From: Pantoea rwandensis
GTDB lineage: Bacteria > Pseudomonadota > Gammaproteobacteria > Enterobacterales > Enterobacteriaceae
Reading direction: 5' to 3'
Assembly (NCBI RefSeq): GCF_002095475.1
Contig: NZ_MLFR01000001.1
Location: 731,310 to 795,309, forward strand
Length of the DNA stretch: 64,000 bases
Part shown: one piece after another, positions 51,297 through 59,577 of the stretch
Position numbering within the stretch: position 1 is the first letter of the stretch
Layout of the letters: each line of letters starts with the position of its first letter
Made by a program: the position numbers and the translations under genes
Notes under the pieces: generated by a model
Database searches by the model: none
Told to the model about the DNA's origin: nothing
Seen by the model: only the letters and a program-made list of their open reading frames with translations

Positions 51297-51458
51297 GGTC
51301 TGTTCCTCAATGATTTATTTAGTTTGAAAGGCTATCTGCCTCGATGGATTAATCATGCGCTTACAAGTCTGGGTTTTAAAGCTAAGAGATTTATCGAAAA
51401 CATTCAAAAAATATGAATGAAACTCAGATGTACTTTTGCCCTATTAATCCATAAAAAA

Positions 51459-51477
51459 ACCCGCCATTTAGGCGGGT
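51459..51477 (-). terminator. Terminator of the DUF305/beta-propeller operon
   Basis: ACCCGCC / GGCGGGT with a 5-nt loop is followed on the minus strand by a run of seven T. It is a canonical Rho-independent terminator about 65 bp after the beta-propeller stop. Confidence 0.85.
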
Positions 51478-51542
51478 AAGTGTGAGCCAGAAGTCCAGTC
51501 ATACAGACGCATAGTGACTTGATTGACTATATCCAATCGGTA

Positions 51543-52997
51543 TCAGCGCGCCTGAACCTGGACGACGCTCCTCTGCTCGCTGCCGTCGCTTTTGGCAATC
51601 ACAAGGTAGCGACGTTCATCCGCGTGTCGGGCATCTACGATCTGCCGTATCGGTCCAACTGCATTAACAATGGCCGCACCAGCAGGGTTAGTCATAAAGC
51701 GCGTCAAGGGTTCCAGTTCACCGCTGCCGTCGGCTCGCGATGACAATGCCAGCAGGTAAGGTTGTTTGGGTTCTAAACCCGTCGCGGATGCCTGAAGAAC
51801 CTGGGTTATCCCTTGTTCAAACAGTGAAACTGTTGTCGTCGGCTGCGTGTTTTTGGCGGCACCCACGCTTTTCAGCTGGAGATGCACTGCCTGGCCGGCA
51901 ATCCCCAGAGGCTGCAAGCCTTGCATTCCATCCCCTTGCGGCACAGCACCAGGCACATAAGCAACCGCTTGCGGCGCCTGCCCAATAGGGATGGTAGCGA
52001 CCACCTTATAAGTTGTCGTATCAATGGCTGTGAGCGCATCGGCATTCTCCAGACCGACGTAAATACGCTTCCCGTCACCAGATGGCCACAGGCCGTGCGG
52101 GAGATTTCCCACCGGAATCGAAGCCACCTGTGAGAAGTCATCAGTGCGGTAGACGTTGACTCTGTTCAGACCACCGACCGTGACCCAGGCAAAACTGCCT
52201 TTCGCGTTTTCGACGATGTTGACGTGATTGGTGATGGGGCCGGTATCCAGCGTTTTAATAATGTTGAATGGCGGTCTTGCGTTAAAGACCTGCACTTTCC
52301 CCGTGTCCTTGAGGGTAAACCACACCTGTTTACCGTCTGGCGATGCCGCGATGTTAGGGCAGAACGGGCTGGCCTGTTTCACCGATCCAACAATTTTGTG
52401 CGTCCTGACGTCAACCACCACGGTATCCGGGTTAAACGAAGAACAAACGTAACCGTACTGCCCGTCGGGCGAAAAGATTTGCATGCCCGGACCACCAGGC
52501 ACTTTAATGCGCGTCTTCTCTTCACCGCTGCTGGCATCAAGTACCGAAACGTAGTCCTCACCACGGACCGTCACCCACACTTCTTTTCCATCCGGCGTAA
52601 AGAACGCTTCGTGCGGAGAACGTCCCACGTAGGTGATATGCCTGACGGTGTTCGTCGCAGTATCGATAAAGCTCACCGAATTTGAGCCAATCGAGACCAC
52701 AACCAGCGTTTTACGATCCGGTGAAAATCCCATGCCGTGTACCAACACCTGGCCTTTATACAGGGGACTCAGGTTTGCCGGCTGGGGATCGCCCAATCGG
52801 ATAACGCCGAGCAACTTATTACTGGCTGGATCGGTGACGGAGACCGTATTCGAGAACTGTTCCGCGGCATACACACGGTCATGGTGGCTGAGGGGGATCT
52901 CGGCGGCTGCAGCACCAAAGGGAGCCTGACCTGCCATCGCGGACAAAGTAGAGAGCGCGACAGCGACAGCAAGTCCGGTCCTTAATAACGTTTTCAT
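51543..52997 (-). CDS. Exported YVTN/YncE-like beta-propeller protein
   Basis: This 484-residue protein has a Sec signal (cut near residue 22, AMA-G) and about seven YVTN-type beta-propeller blades, with repeated (F/V)SPDGKxVWVT and D-x-x-T-N-T-V strands over residues 40-360. A C-terminal 110-residue region is unlike the propeller and may be a separate beta domain. YncE-like propellers bind DNA, metals or proteins in the periplasm and often follow copper or iron genes. It follows a DUF305 gene by 52 bp on the same strand, so the two probably form an operon. Function unknown. Confidence 0.88.
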   Translation of the reverse strand: MKTLLRTGLAVAVALSTLSAMAGQAPFGAAAAEIPLSHHDRVYAAEQFSNTVSVTDPASNKLLGVIRLGDPQPANLSPLYKGQVLVHGMGFSPDRKTLVVVSIGSNSVSFIDTATNTVRHITYVGRSPHEAFFTPDGKEVWVTVRGEDYVSVLDASSGEEKTRIKVPGGPGMQIFSPDGQYGYVCSSFNPDTVVVDVRTHKIVGSVKQASPFCPNIAASPDGKQVWFTLKDTGKVQVFNARPPFNIIKTLDTGPITNHVNIVENAKGSFAWVTVGGLNRVNVYRTDDFSQVASIPVGNLPHGLWPSGDGKRIYVGLENADALTAIDTTTYKVVATIPIGQAPQAVAYVPGAVPQGDGMQGLQPLGIAGQAVHLQLKSVGAAKNTQPTTTVSLFEQGITQVLQASATGLEPKQPYLLALSSRADGSGELEPLTRFMTNPAGAAIVNAVGPIRQIVDARHADERRYLVIAKSDGSEQRSVVQVQAR

Positions 52998-53049
52998 TGC
53001 ATCATCCTGTTCAGTGGGGGTCTGTCAAAAGGAGAATTGGTGAGATTTA

Positions 53050-53460
53050 TCAGGGTGTTGTACCCTCTACTGGCGCAATCTGGTCGGGAGCCGCCTGCGC
53101 GGGTGGCAGCGGTTTATTCAGTGCCTGATACATGGCAGTGATCTCCTGCTGCTGGGTGACAATAATTTCCTGCGCGATACGGCGAAGCTGCGGATTGGTG
53201 CCGTAGCGAAGTTCGGCGATGGCCATGTCTATCGCCCCCTGATGGTGCGGGGCCATCATCGCCACAAAATCATCATCGATGTTGCCAGATGGCTTGACCT
53301 CCATGGCTGTCATCATTCGGTCCATCGCTGTTTGATTGTCCTGGATGAATGCGGATTCAGCAGCGCTCGACTGAACAACCTGATGAGGGTGATACTGTGC
53401 TTCAGCATCCGCGATAAAGAACAGCGCCAACAGGGAAGGAATTAATTGATATAACTTCAT
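53050..53460 (-). CDS. Exported DUF305 protein (CopM-like)
   Basis: This 136-residue periplasmic protein has a Sec signal (cut near residue 21, AEA-Q) and a ferritin-like DUF305 helical domain with the core FVAMMAPHHQGAIDMA, Met pairs (DRMMTAM) and His residues. DUF305 proteins such as cyanobacterial CopM bind copper through Met and His. The tail is rich in Pro and Ala. It precedes the beta-propeller gene in a likely two-gene operon. An ATG two codons upstream (53466) is an alternative start. Confidence 0.9.
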   Translation of the reverse strand: MKLYQLIPSLLALFFIADAEAQYHPHQVVQSSAAESAFIQDNQTAMDRMMTAMEVKPSGNIDDDFVAMMAPHHQGAIDMAIAELRYGTNPQLRRIAQEIIVTQQQEITAMYQALNKPLPPAQAAPDQIAPVEGTTP

Positions 53461-53536
53461 ACGCATGCATGCCTTTATTTCATAAAAATGAAAAGGAAAA
53501 TGCGGCGTGAGGATAAAAAAAGACTGAATAGCGTGA

Positions 53537-53560
53537 CCACCTCATAATCAAATGAGGTGG
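53537..53560 (-). terminator. Hairpin after the chloroperoxidase-type hydrolase gene
   Basis: CCACCTCAT / ATGAGGTGG, a perfect 9-bp stem with a 6-nt loop, lies 15 bp after the stop of the minus-strand hydrolase. It is followed by a weakly T-containing stretch. Confidence 0.6.
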
Positions 53561-53574
53561 CTGGCCCGGATGAC

Positions 53575-54402
53575 CTACGACTGAATAAATTCCAGCAAAT
53601 CCTGGTTAAGTTGATCCTGATGGGTTGCCGCCAGACCATGAGAAGCGCCGGGATAAATTTTCAGTTCGGCATGCGGGATAATCTCAGCAGATAAGAGCCC
53701 AGAGTGACCGATTGGGACAATCTGATCATCATCACCATGAATAACCAGCGCTGGCACAGTGAGTTTTCTCAGATCTTCGGTGTAATCCACTTCCGAGAAC
53801 TCTCTAATACAGGCGTACTGACCGACAATCGAACCGGCCATACCCTGATTCCAGAAGCTCAGGCGCAGGCCTTCGTTGATCTCCACCCCCTCGCGATTCA
53901 TCCCGTAGAAAGGGATAGCGAGGTTGAGATAAAAGTCCGAACGATTATCAAAGACACCTTTGCGAATACCATCGAACACCGCCATATCGCTGCCTTCAGG
54001 CCACTCAGCCGATGAAATCATGATGGGCGGAACCGCGCCAACCAGCACCACTTTTGCTACGCGAGCTTCGCCATGGCGTCCGATGTAGTGCGCCACTTCA
54101 CCACCACCGGTCGAGTGTCCAACCAGCATCGCATTTTTAATATCCAGCTCATTCAGCAGCACTGCCAGATCGTCAGCGTAGGTGTCCATGTCATTGCCGT
54201 AAGACGGCTGGTCGGAGCGGCCATGACCGCGACGGTCAAGCGCTATCACACGATACCCTTGCTGTAACAGGAAAAGCATCTGACCATCCCAGGCATCTGA
54301 ACTCAATGGCCAGCCGTGTGAGAAAATAACCGGCTGTGCATTTTTGTCACCCCAGTCTTTATAAAAAAGACGAGTTGTATCAGGTGTGCTAATAAAGCTC
54401 AT
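53575..54402 (-). CDS. Alpha/beta hydrolase, non-haem chloroperoxidase type
   Basis: This 275-residue alpha/beta hydrolase has the triad Ser in GHSTGGG (about residue 96), Asp in IHGDDDQIVPIG and His in GASHGLAATH, and an oxyanion HGWPLSSDAW. The pattern ALDRRGHGRSDQP and AHYIGRHG are hallmarks of the cofactor-free chloroperoxidase/esterase group, which show perhydrolase activity in vitro but are esterases or lactonases in vivo. It lies downstream of an SDR gene on the same strand, with a conspicuous inverted repeat between them that may control it. Confidence 0.92.
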   Translation of the reverse strand: MSFISTPDTTRLFYKDWGDKNAQPVIFSHGWPLSSDAWDGQMLFLLQQGYRVIALDRRGHGRSDQPSYGNDMDTYADDLAVLLNELDIKNAMLVGHSTGGGEVAHYIGRHGEARVAKVVLVGAVPPIMISSAEWPEGSDMAVFDGIRKGVFDNRSDFYLNLAIPFYGMNREGVEINEGLRLSFWNQGMAGSIVGQYACIREFSEVDYTEDLRKLTVPALVIHGDDDQIVPIGHSGLLSAEIIPHAELKIYPGASHGLAATHQDQLNQDLLEFIQS

Positions 54403-54458
54403 TTTTTGTTTCTCCGTTGATGATGTGCAGGTTATTCCTGGCCTGACGTCATACCCGA

Positions 54459-54496
54459 ATGAATAAATATCGTCTTTTACAACGACATTTATTCAT
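54459..54496. promoter_or_regulatory. Inverted repeat upstream of the chloroperoxidase-type hydrolase
   Basis: ATGAATAAAT (54459-54468) pairs with ATTTATTCAT (54487-54496). Pairing continues inward, with TCGT opposite ACGA after one mismatch, giving a stem near 15 bp around an 8-nt loop. It lies about 60-95 bp before the hydrolase start, and a related AATGAATAATAATGTCGT occurs 40 bp further upstream, suggesting regulator sites. Confidence 0.4.
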
Positions 54497-54592
54497 CGTT
54501 CTGATATGCATGGCGCAAGGCTATCCACCGACAAAATGAATAATAATGTCGTCGTGGTTTTAAATAATTAAGAGGGTCTGTCAGGTAGTGAA

Positions 54593-55342
54593 TTAAATCT
54601 GTGCTAAGCCACCGTCCACATATATTTCCGCAGCGTTAATAAAGCTCGCATCATCAGACGCCAGGAATGCCACGGTTTTACCGATCTCTTCCGGTTCACC
54701 CAAACGACCTAAAGGAACGCCGGCTGCGAGTGCATCAAACAAACCCTGGCGGTGCTCTTCCGGTACAAGACCTCCCAGGCCTGGGGTACGGATAGGACCC
54801 GGGCTCACCACATTGACACGGACGCCACGATCCTTCAGATCAAGCGCCCAGGAGCGTGCAAGACTACGCACGGCTGCCTTGCTTGCGCTGTAAACGCTGA
54901 AGCTGGCGGTGCCTTTCACCGCAGCGGTCGAGCCAGTAAGAATGACGGAGGCACCTTTGGTCAACAGCGGAAGCGCCTTCTGTACGGTGAACAGCACGCC
55001 ACGCACGTTGGTACCAAAAATACGGTCAAAATGCTCTTCAGTGATGGCGCCGAGCGGCATCATGTCACCACCACCTGCATTCGCGAACAACACATCAAGC
55101 TTTCCTGATTCACTCGCAATAGTGGAAAATACCGTATCGAGATCGCCCAGAACTGAGGCATCTGCGCGGATCCCTGTGGCTGATGGCCCGATGAGGGCGA
55201 CTGCTGCATCAAGCTCTTCCTGACGGCGGCCGGTGATGTAGACTTTCGCGCCCTGCTCTGCCAGCTCCTGCGCTGAGGCCAGACCAATACCCGAGCTGCC
55301 GCCCGTGACTAACGCGATTTTGCCTGAAAGTTTTTTACTCAT
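54593..55342 (-). CDS. Short-chain dehydrogenase/reductase
   Basis: This 249-residue classical SDR has cofactor loop [10 protein letters not shown], central NAGG, catalytic Ser...YSASKAA, and C-terminal [12 protein letters not shown]. The [12 protein letters not shown] segment has the basic Arg pair after strand 2 that usually means NADP preference. It belongs to a minus-strand series with NTF2-like and VOC genes upstream, about 175 bp from the nearest, so it may have its own promoter. Substrate unknown, probably a small carbonyl compound. Confidence 0.92.
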   Translation of the reverse strand: MSKKLSGKIALVTGGSSGIGLASAQELAEQGAKVYITGRRQEELDAAVALIGPSATGIRADASVLGDLDTVFSTIASESGKLDVLFANAGGGDMMPLGAITEEHFDRIFGTNVRGVLFTVQKALPLLTKGASVILTGSTAAVKGTASFSVYSASKAAVRSLARSWALDLKDRGVRVNVVSPGPIRTPGLGGLVPEEHRQGLFDALAAGVPLGRLGEPEEIGKTVAFLASDDASFINAAEIYVDGGLAQI

Positions 55343-55516
55343 GGTGAAACTCCTTAATCAAAGTATGAATTAGTTTTTAAAGTCATCGGGTTACAGTGAA
55401 AGTCAGCCTGATGAGTTCGGTTAGCACTGTAACGTCATTGATCATTGCGAAAAAATGCACAAATCCAGAAAACACTTTCCACGTGGGTGGATAATCAAAT
55501 AATTACTGCAGCAGCG

Positions 55517-55972
55517 TTATTTATTGAGAAACACCCGAGCGCTCGACAACGTGCCCTCGCTGACCGTAAAGATGTCTTCTCCCCGCACCAAATACGGATT
55601 GTCTTTTGGGCCATAACCCCAGGTCACACGGGCAATGCCGTGATTCCACTCAACAGCTGCCGGGGTAAAGATAAAGCCTGGATGCTGTGACTGAACTTTA
55701 CTGATGGCAGCATTCACGCGGTCCGCCCCTGCGTTCAGTCCGTCATAATCGGCAACGAAAAAGTCAGATGAGTAAACCGCCGCAAATGCTTTCTCTCGTT
55801 CAACAGCATCGGTGTTATTCCAGATAGCAAAGTGGCGATCGATCAGTTGCTGCAAACCTGCGGGTGCGAGTTGAGCCGTTGTGATGTTCATGGTTGTGTT
55901 CTCCGCTAATACGTTATGTGACCCGGCCAGCAGTACCGACAGCAGCAGGGATTGGGTGAAGACCTTTTTCAT
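55517..55972 (-). CDS. Exported NTF2/SnoaL-like protein
   Basis: This 151-residue protein has a Sec signal (cut near residue 23, VLA-E) and an NTF2-like domain: LQQLIDRHFAIWNNTDAVERE helix, then VYSSDFFVADYDG, INAAISK-type helix and the strands AAVEWNHGIARVTWGYG and GEDIFTVSEG. It lies 14 bp after a VOC gene on the same strand, so the two form an operon. Such small periplasmic NTF2-like proteins have no single known reaction. Confidence 0.85.
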   Translation of the reverse strand: MKKVFTQSLLLSVLLAGSHNVLAENTTMNITTAQLAPAGLQQLIDRHFAIWNNTDAVEREKAFAAVYSSDFFVADYDGLNAGADRVNAAISKVQSQHPGFIFTPAAVEWNHGIARVTWGYGPKDNPYLVRGEDIFTVSEGTLSSARVFLNK

Positions 55973-55986
55973 GTTTGTGTCCTCTG

Positions 55987-56541
55987 TCAGTTTGCTGCTT
56001 TCGCTTTGCCGACCAGCTCAATCTGCGAGCCCCATGGCGTCAGGAAATAAAACCACTGAGTGCCGTCGGCGTTGGTCACTGGCTCATTCAGGGTTTTCAG
56101 TCCGGCCTTTTGAATCGCCTTAAAACTGGCGGGCACATCCTGCGTTCTCAGGGCGACATGCGTCGCCGCATCATCATCCTGATGAGGACGTGTATGGCCG
56201 ATTTGCGCACCGCTGTACTGGAACAGCTCGACTCCGGTGCCATCAGGCATACGCATCATGACAAAACGCTTGAGGTCACTGGACTGATGCCAGTTGAACG
56301 CGGCTTTCCACGCATCCGGGATAGCGCCGGGGGTGATGTCCGATTCAATCTTGGCGCCAAAGGTGGTCTGGAAAAACGCGATGGCCTTAACCAGATCAGG
56401 AACGTTGATACCAGCGTGGTCAACGCCTGATATGGTGACCAACGGTGCAGCGTCAGCGCTGAAAGCCGGAGCAGAGAGGCTGGCAGCGCCCAACAGCAGA
56501 GAAGAGGCAAACAGCGTTGAAGCGATACGTTGAGTTTTCAT
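55987..56541 (-). CDS. Exported VOC (glyoxalase/dioxygenase-like) protein
   Basis: This 184-residue protein has a Sec signal (cut near residue 29, FSA-D) and a VOC domain. Paired beta-alpha-beta-beta-beta modules start at VTISGVDHAGINVPDLVKAI and ATHVALRTQDVP, with a Glu in GVELFQYSG and another in WGSQIELVG, which could complete a metal site with the two His. It is the first gene of an operon with an NTF2-like gene and is divergent from a LysR gene 129 bp away, its probable regulator. A periplasmic location for a VOC protein is uncommon. Confidence 0.86.
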   Translation of the reverse strand: MKTQRIASTLFASSLLLGAASLSAPAFSADAAPLVTISGVDHAGINVPDLVKAIAFFQTTFGAKIESDITPGAIPDAWKAAFNWHQSSDLKRFVMMRMPDGTGVELFQYSGAQIGHTRPHQDDDAATHVALRTQDVPASFKAIQKAGLKTLNEPVTNADGTQWFYFLTPWGSQIELVGKAKAAN

Positions 56542-56670
56542 GTCTTATATTCCTGTGATAAGTGAATCAGCTCATTGACGACAGCGGTTGTTGTCGCGAT
56601 GGAATAAGCATATCGACGTGCGCCGACTTTCAAAATAGAATGATTTGAAACTCATCATTGCAGATTTGAA

Positions 56671-57720
56671 ATGAACAGATTCCCCGATTTCGAAGGACTC
56701 GCGATGTTTGCGAAAGTGGCAGAGGAAGGTTCTTTTGCGGCAGCAGCCAGGGTGATGGGGGTTTCCGTGCCCACCGTGTCACGTGCCGTTGCGCGCCTGG
56801 AAGAGCGGTTAGGCGGTCGGCTGTTTAACCGGACGTCGCGCCAGTTGGCGTTAACGGAGTTTGGTCAAAGCATGGCGGCGAAGGCGTCAGAGATGTATCG
56901 CCAGGCTGAAGAAGTGGAAAGCGAAGCCCATGAACTGTCGGTGCAGCCTCGTGGTCAGGTGCGCTTAGCAGTCCCCATGTCGTTTGGCTTACGCTGGGTA
57001 ACCCCGCTGATGCCAGAACTTATCCGCCAGTTCCCGGAGCTGAGTGTCGATCTGCATCTGTCCGATGCCTCGGTCGATCTGATCGCCGATGGCTTTGATG
57101 CCGCGTTACGTATTGCCGCATTACCGGACTCTTCGCTGGTGGCGCGCAGGCTGTGTGCCGTGACGCAATATTTGGTGGCTTCACCAGCGTATCTCGCTGA
57201 ACAGGGTGTACCGCAGCATCCGCGTGAACTCACTTCCCGGCAGTGCTTCAGTTATGCCTATCGTGCCAGAAGCCAGGTATGGCGCTTCACGCATGATTCC
57301 GGCGCACAGGAAGATATTGTCCCGAGCGGGCCGTTGCGCGTGACCAACTCTGACGCCCTGCTGCCGCCCCTGCTGGCGGGTCTGGGGATTGCGGAACTGC
57401 CAGAATTTATGGCTGCAGAATATCTGAAAGATGGCCGCCTAATTCATCTGCTGGATGAGTGGTCAATGACACAAGGCGGGCTCTATTTTGTCACACCCAC
57501 TTCGCGCAGCCGGCCGTTGAAGGTCAAGGTGCTGTCAGACTTCTTTGCCAAGCATCTCAGTGAACCTGAATGGCGCTGGCCTAGATGGTCCCTTAATCAT
57601 TTCATTTATGAAATGATGGTTTTCATTCTTTGCTGTTTTGATTACTCCTGTGTTTCATTATTGTTGCTTCACGCCGCCGACACTCGTCTGGTACTGAAAA
57701 CAGGAGCACTCGTATCATGA
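56671..57720 (+). CDS. LysR-family regulator with aberrant C-terminal extension
   Basis: The first ~305 residues form a normal LTTR: HTH FAAAARVMGVSVPTVSRAVARLE and an effector domain with DLIADGFDAALRIAALPDSSLVARRL, ending in DFFAKHLSEPEWRW. The frame then runs on for about 40 residues, hydrophobic and Cys-rich (MMVFILCCFDYSCVSLLLLHA), over what looks like the promoter of the next gene, including a 22-bp palindrome. A one-base shift near 57575-57585 would give an immediate TAG. The extension is therefore probably an artefact of an indel or a lost stop. Divergent target: VOC/NTF2 operon. Confidence 0.85.
   Translation: MNRFPDFEGLAMFAKVAEEGSFAAAARVMGVSVPTVSRAVARLEERLGGRLFNRTSRQLALTEFGQSMAAKASEMYRQAEEVESEAHELSVQPRGQVRLAVPMSFGLRWVTPLMPELIRQFPELSVDLHLSDASVDLIADGFDAALRIAALPDSSLVARRLCAVTQYLVASPAYLAEQGVPQHPRELTSRQCFSYAYRARSQVWRFTHDSGAQEDIVPSGPLRVTNSDALLPPLLAGLGIAELPEFMAAEYLKDGRLIHLLDEWSMTQGGLYFVTPTSRSRPLKVKVLSDFFAKHLSEPEWRWPRWSLNHFIYEMMVFILCCFDYSCVSLLLLHAADTRLVLKTGALVS
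57596..57617. promoter_or_regulatory. 22-bp palindrome upstream of the SnoaL-ABM genes
   Basis: ATCATTTCAT and ATGAAATGAT are perfect 10-bp arms separated by TT. It lies about 100 bp before the SnoaL-like start and inside the 3' extension of the LysR frame. AT-rich dyads of this kind suit a LysR or TetR operator, and its presence suggests this stretch evolved as a promoter. Confidence 0.5.
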
Positions 57721-58120
57721 AACTGCCGTTCAATTACTCCAGAACTACCTGGACAGTATCCAGGATCCTAAAGCCGCCGCGGCCCTTTTTGCCGCAGATG
57801 GCGTGTTGGAACTGCCCTACCTGCAAACGCTTGGCCTGCCTCACAGAGTGCAGGGGCCGGCTGAAATAGAACGCTTTATCGCCGGATTGCTGGTTAAAAT
57901 TCCAGATTTCCGCTTCCGCAATATCCAGTTTTTTATCGATACCCCAACACAGGCCTTTGGCGAATACAGCGTGGAAGCCGAACTGGCGGGCACCGATCGG
58001 GTATACAAGCAGACATATGCCGGAAGGTTGGTGGCTGAAGAGGGAAAAATCAAACTGCTGCGGGAATCGCTGGATACCCTCGCCGCATGGCGTGCATTCA
58101 GTGGCGAACAGTCAGCCTGA
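57717..58120 (+). pseudogene. SnoaL/NTF2-like gene with frameshift at the start
   Basis: From 57722 on, the frame reads TAVQLLQNYLDSIQDPKAAA then LFAADGVLELPYL and continues as a normal SnoaL-like protein to 58120, ending near WRAFSGEQSA. No start codon is in that frame before a GTG at 57803, which lies inside the domain. An ATG at 57717 with AGGAG 10 bp upstream is in the neighbouring frame; one extra G after it (ATG-GAA-ACT) would restore a full 134-residue protein. A single-base deletion is the simplest explanation. If the GTG is used, only a truncated 105-residue product is made. Confidence 0.7.
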
Positions 58121-58159
58121 AGCGGTTTTTTCATTCGATAAAATAACTGGAGATAAAAA

Positions 58160-58552
58160 ATGAGCATCAACACAGCTGATACACGCATTTCTTCTGCGGG
58201 CGATCATGATAAAACCCAACCGACTGAAATCATCGTCAGCGCTTACTATCGTGTACACCCTGATGACCGCCAAACCTTCATCGATGCTGTAAAACCGGAA
58301 ATGCAGGCAGCACAGCAACTGCCTGGCTGTGTGTTTTATGCCTTCTCTCAAGACCTGGTGAATCAAGATGCTTTTCATCTGTCAGAGGGCTGGGCGGACA
58401 TTGAAGCCTATGAGCGACACGAACATTCAGAGACATTCCTGAAAGCGCTGGCGACCGTGGTGAAACATGTTCGCATCCTTAATCGTGAGGGTATTCGTTA
58501 CGACGTGGCGAAACAGCACATTGATGACCCGCGAGGCAAGGTGTCGGCCTGA
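58160..58552 (+). CDS. ABM-family (antibiotic biosynthesis monooxygenase-like) protein
   Basis: This 130-residue protein has a ferredoxin-like ABM domain from about residue 22: EIIVSAYYRVHPDDRQTFID, then AAQQLPGCVFYAFSQDL and FHLSEGWADIEAYERHEHS with the conserved His and Glu. Such dimers act as cofactor-free quinol monooxygenases or simply bind quinones. It follows the broken SnoaL-like gene by 39 bp on the same strand, so it is part of that LysR-linked operon. It converges with another LysR gene 22 bp on. Confidence 0.9.
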   Translation: MSINTADTRISSAGDHDKTQPTEIIVSAYYRVHPDDRQTFIDAVKPEMQAAQQLPGCVFYAFSQDLVNQDAFHLSEGWADIEAYERHEHSETFLKALATVVKHVRILNREGIRYDVAKQHIDDPRGKVSA

Positions 58553-58574
58553 TTGTTCGACACCATTAAAATAT

Positions 58575-59468
58575 TCAGCTGGAAAAGAAACCGTGCTTTC
58601 GCGTGTGGTTCAGATAAGCGAGCACGGTTGCACTGGGTTCATTTTTACGACTAACCATCATCAGATTTGCTGATAGTTCGGGCATATTCAGACCACGGTA
58701 AACGACGCCCGGTAGCGCCATTTTCGCCAAAGGTGCCGGAACCAATGCAATACCCAATCCGGCACCGGCCATAGCAAGAACACTCAACGAGCTAGAGATA
58801 CGCCATCCAATATGTAATGAATCTCCCAGCAAGCTTTGTAATTGCCGGTCCAGTAGAGAATCCGCGTCATTAATGGCGTACATAATCAAAGGTTGGTGGG
58901 AGAGCATTTCAATCGTCAGGTTCTTTTCAACGGCAAGAGGATGTTCACTGGACATCACCACCACACGCTCCCATTCTCCAATGGATTCATATTTTAGCGC
59001 TGGATCGTGTTCTGGATAGAAATCCGGCATATAACCAATATCCAACGTTCCCTTCTCGATAGCCTCCTTTTGGAGCTGTGGCGGCAGCTCTTGGCAAATC
59101 AATTCCGCGTCCGGATAGTCTTTTCGAAATGCCCGAATATCTTGCATTAGTCTTCCGCTGAAGACAGCATTACCGGCAAATCCTAAGCGTACTCTTCCTG
59201 TTTCACCACGAACGGAACGCCCTACCGCCAGGCGTGTAGCTTCGAGTTGTTCAAGCGTGCGTACTGCTTCAACTTGCAGCAGCTTTCCGGCTTCGGTCAG
59301 TTCGACACTGCGACTGGTGCGAATCAACAATGGCCCACCTAACTCAGCTTCCAGTGCCTTAATTTGCATACTCAACGCAGGTTGAACGATGTTAAGTCGT
59401 TGTGCTGCACGGCCAAAATGTCTTTCTTCAGCAACAGCGAGAAAATACTTTAGATGACGTAAATCCAT
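58575..59468 (-). CDS. LysR-family transcriptional regulator
   Basis: This 297-residue LTTR has the HTH HFGRAAQRLNIVQPALSMQIKALEAELGG and an effector domain of the CatM/BenM-like type (GRVRLGFAGNAVFSGRLMQDI). GAGG eight bp before the ATG supports the start. It is divergent from an NTF2-like gene 109 bp away and is the third LysR/NTF2-like pairing in the window. The regulated compound is unknown but may be aromatic, judging from the subgroup. Confidence 0.93.
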   Translation of the reverse strand: MDLRHLKYFLAVAEERHFGRAAQRLNIVQPALSMQIKALEAELGGPLLIRTSRSVELTEAGKLLQVEAVRTLEQLEATRLAVGRSVRGETGRVRLGFAGNAVFSGRLMQDIRAFRKDYPDAELICQELPPQLQKEAIEKGTLDIGYMPDFYPEHDPALKYESIGEWERVVVMSSEHPLAVEKNLTIEMLSHQPLIMYAINDADSLLDRQLQSLLGDSLHIGWRISSSLSVLAMAGAGLGIALVPAPLAKMALPGVVYRGLNMPELSANLMMVSRKNEPSATVLAYLNHTRKHGFFSS

Positions 59469-59577
59469 ACCCTACCTCATCAATCATAAAAAATGATTAA
59501 TTAGCAATATCTATATATTGGAGTTTATCGGTATTCACCGCCAAACTGAATGCTGTGACCTAATAGGAATGAAGAAA

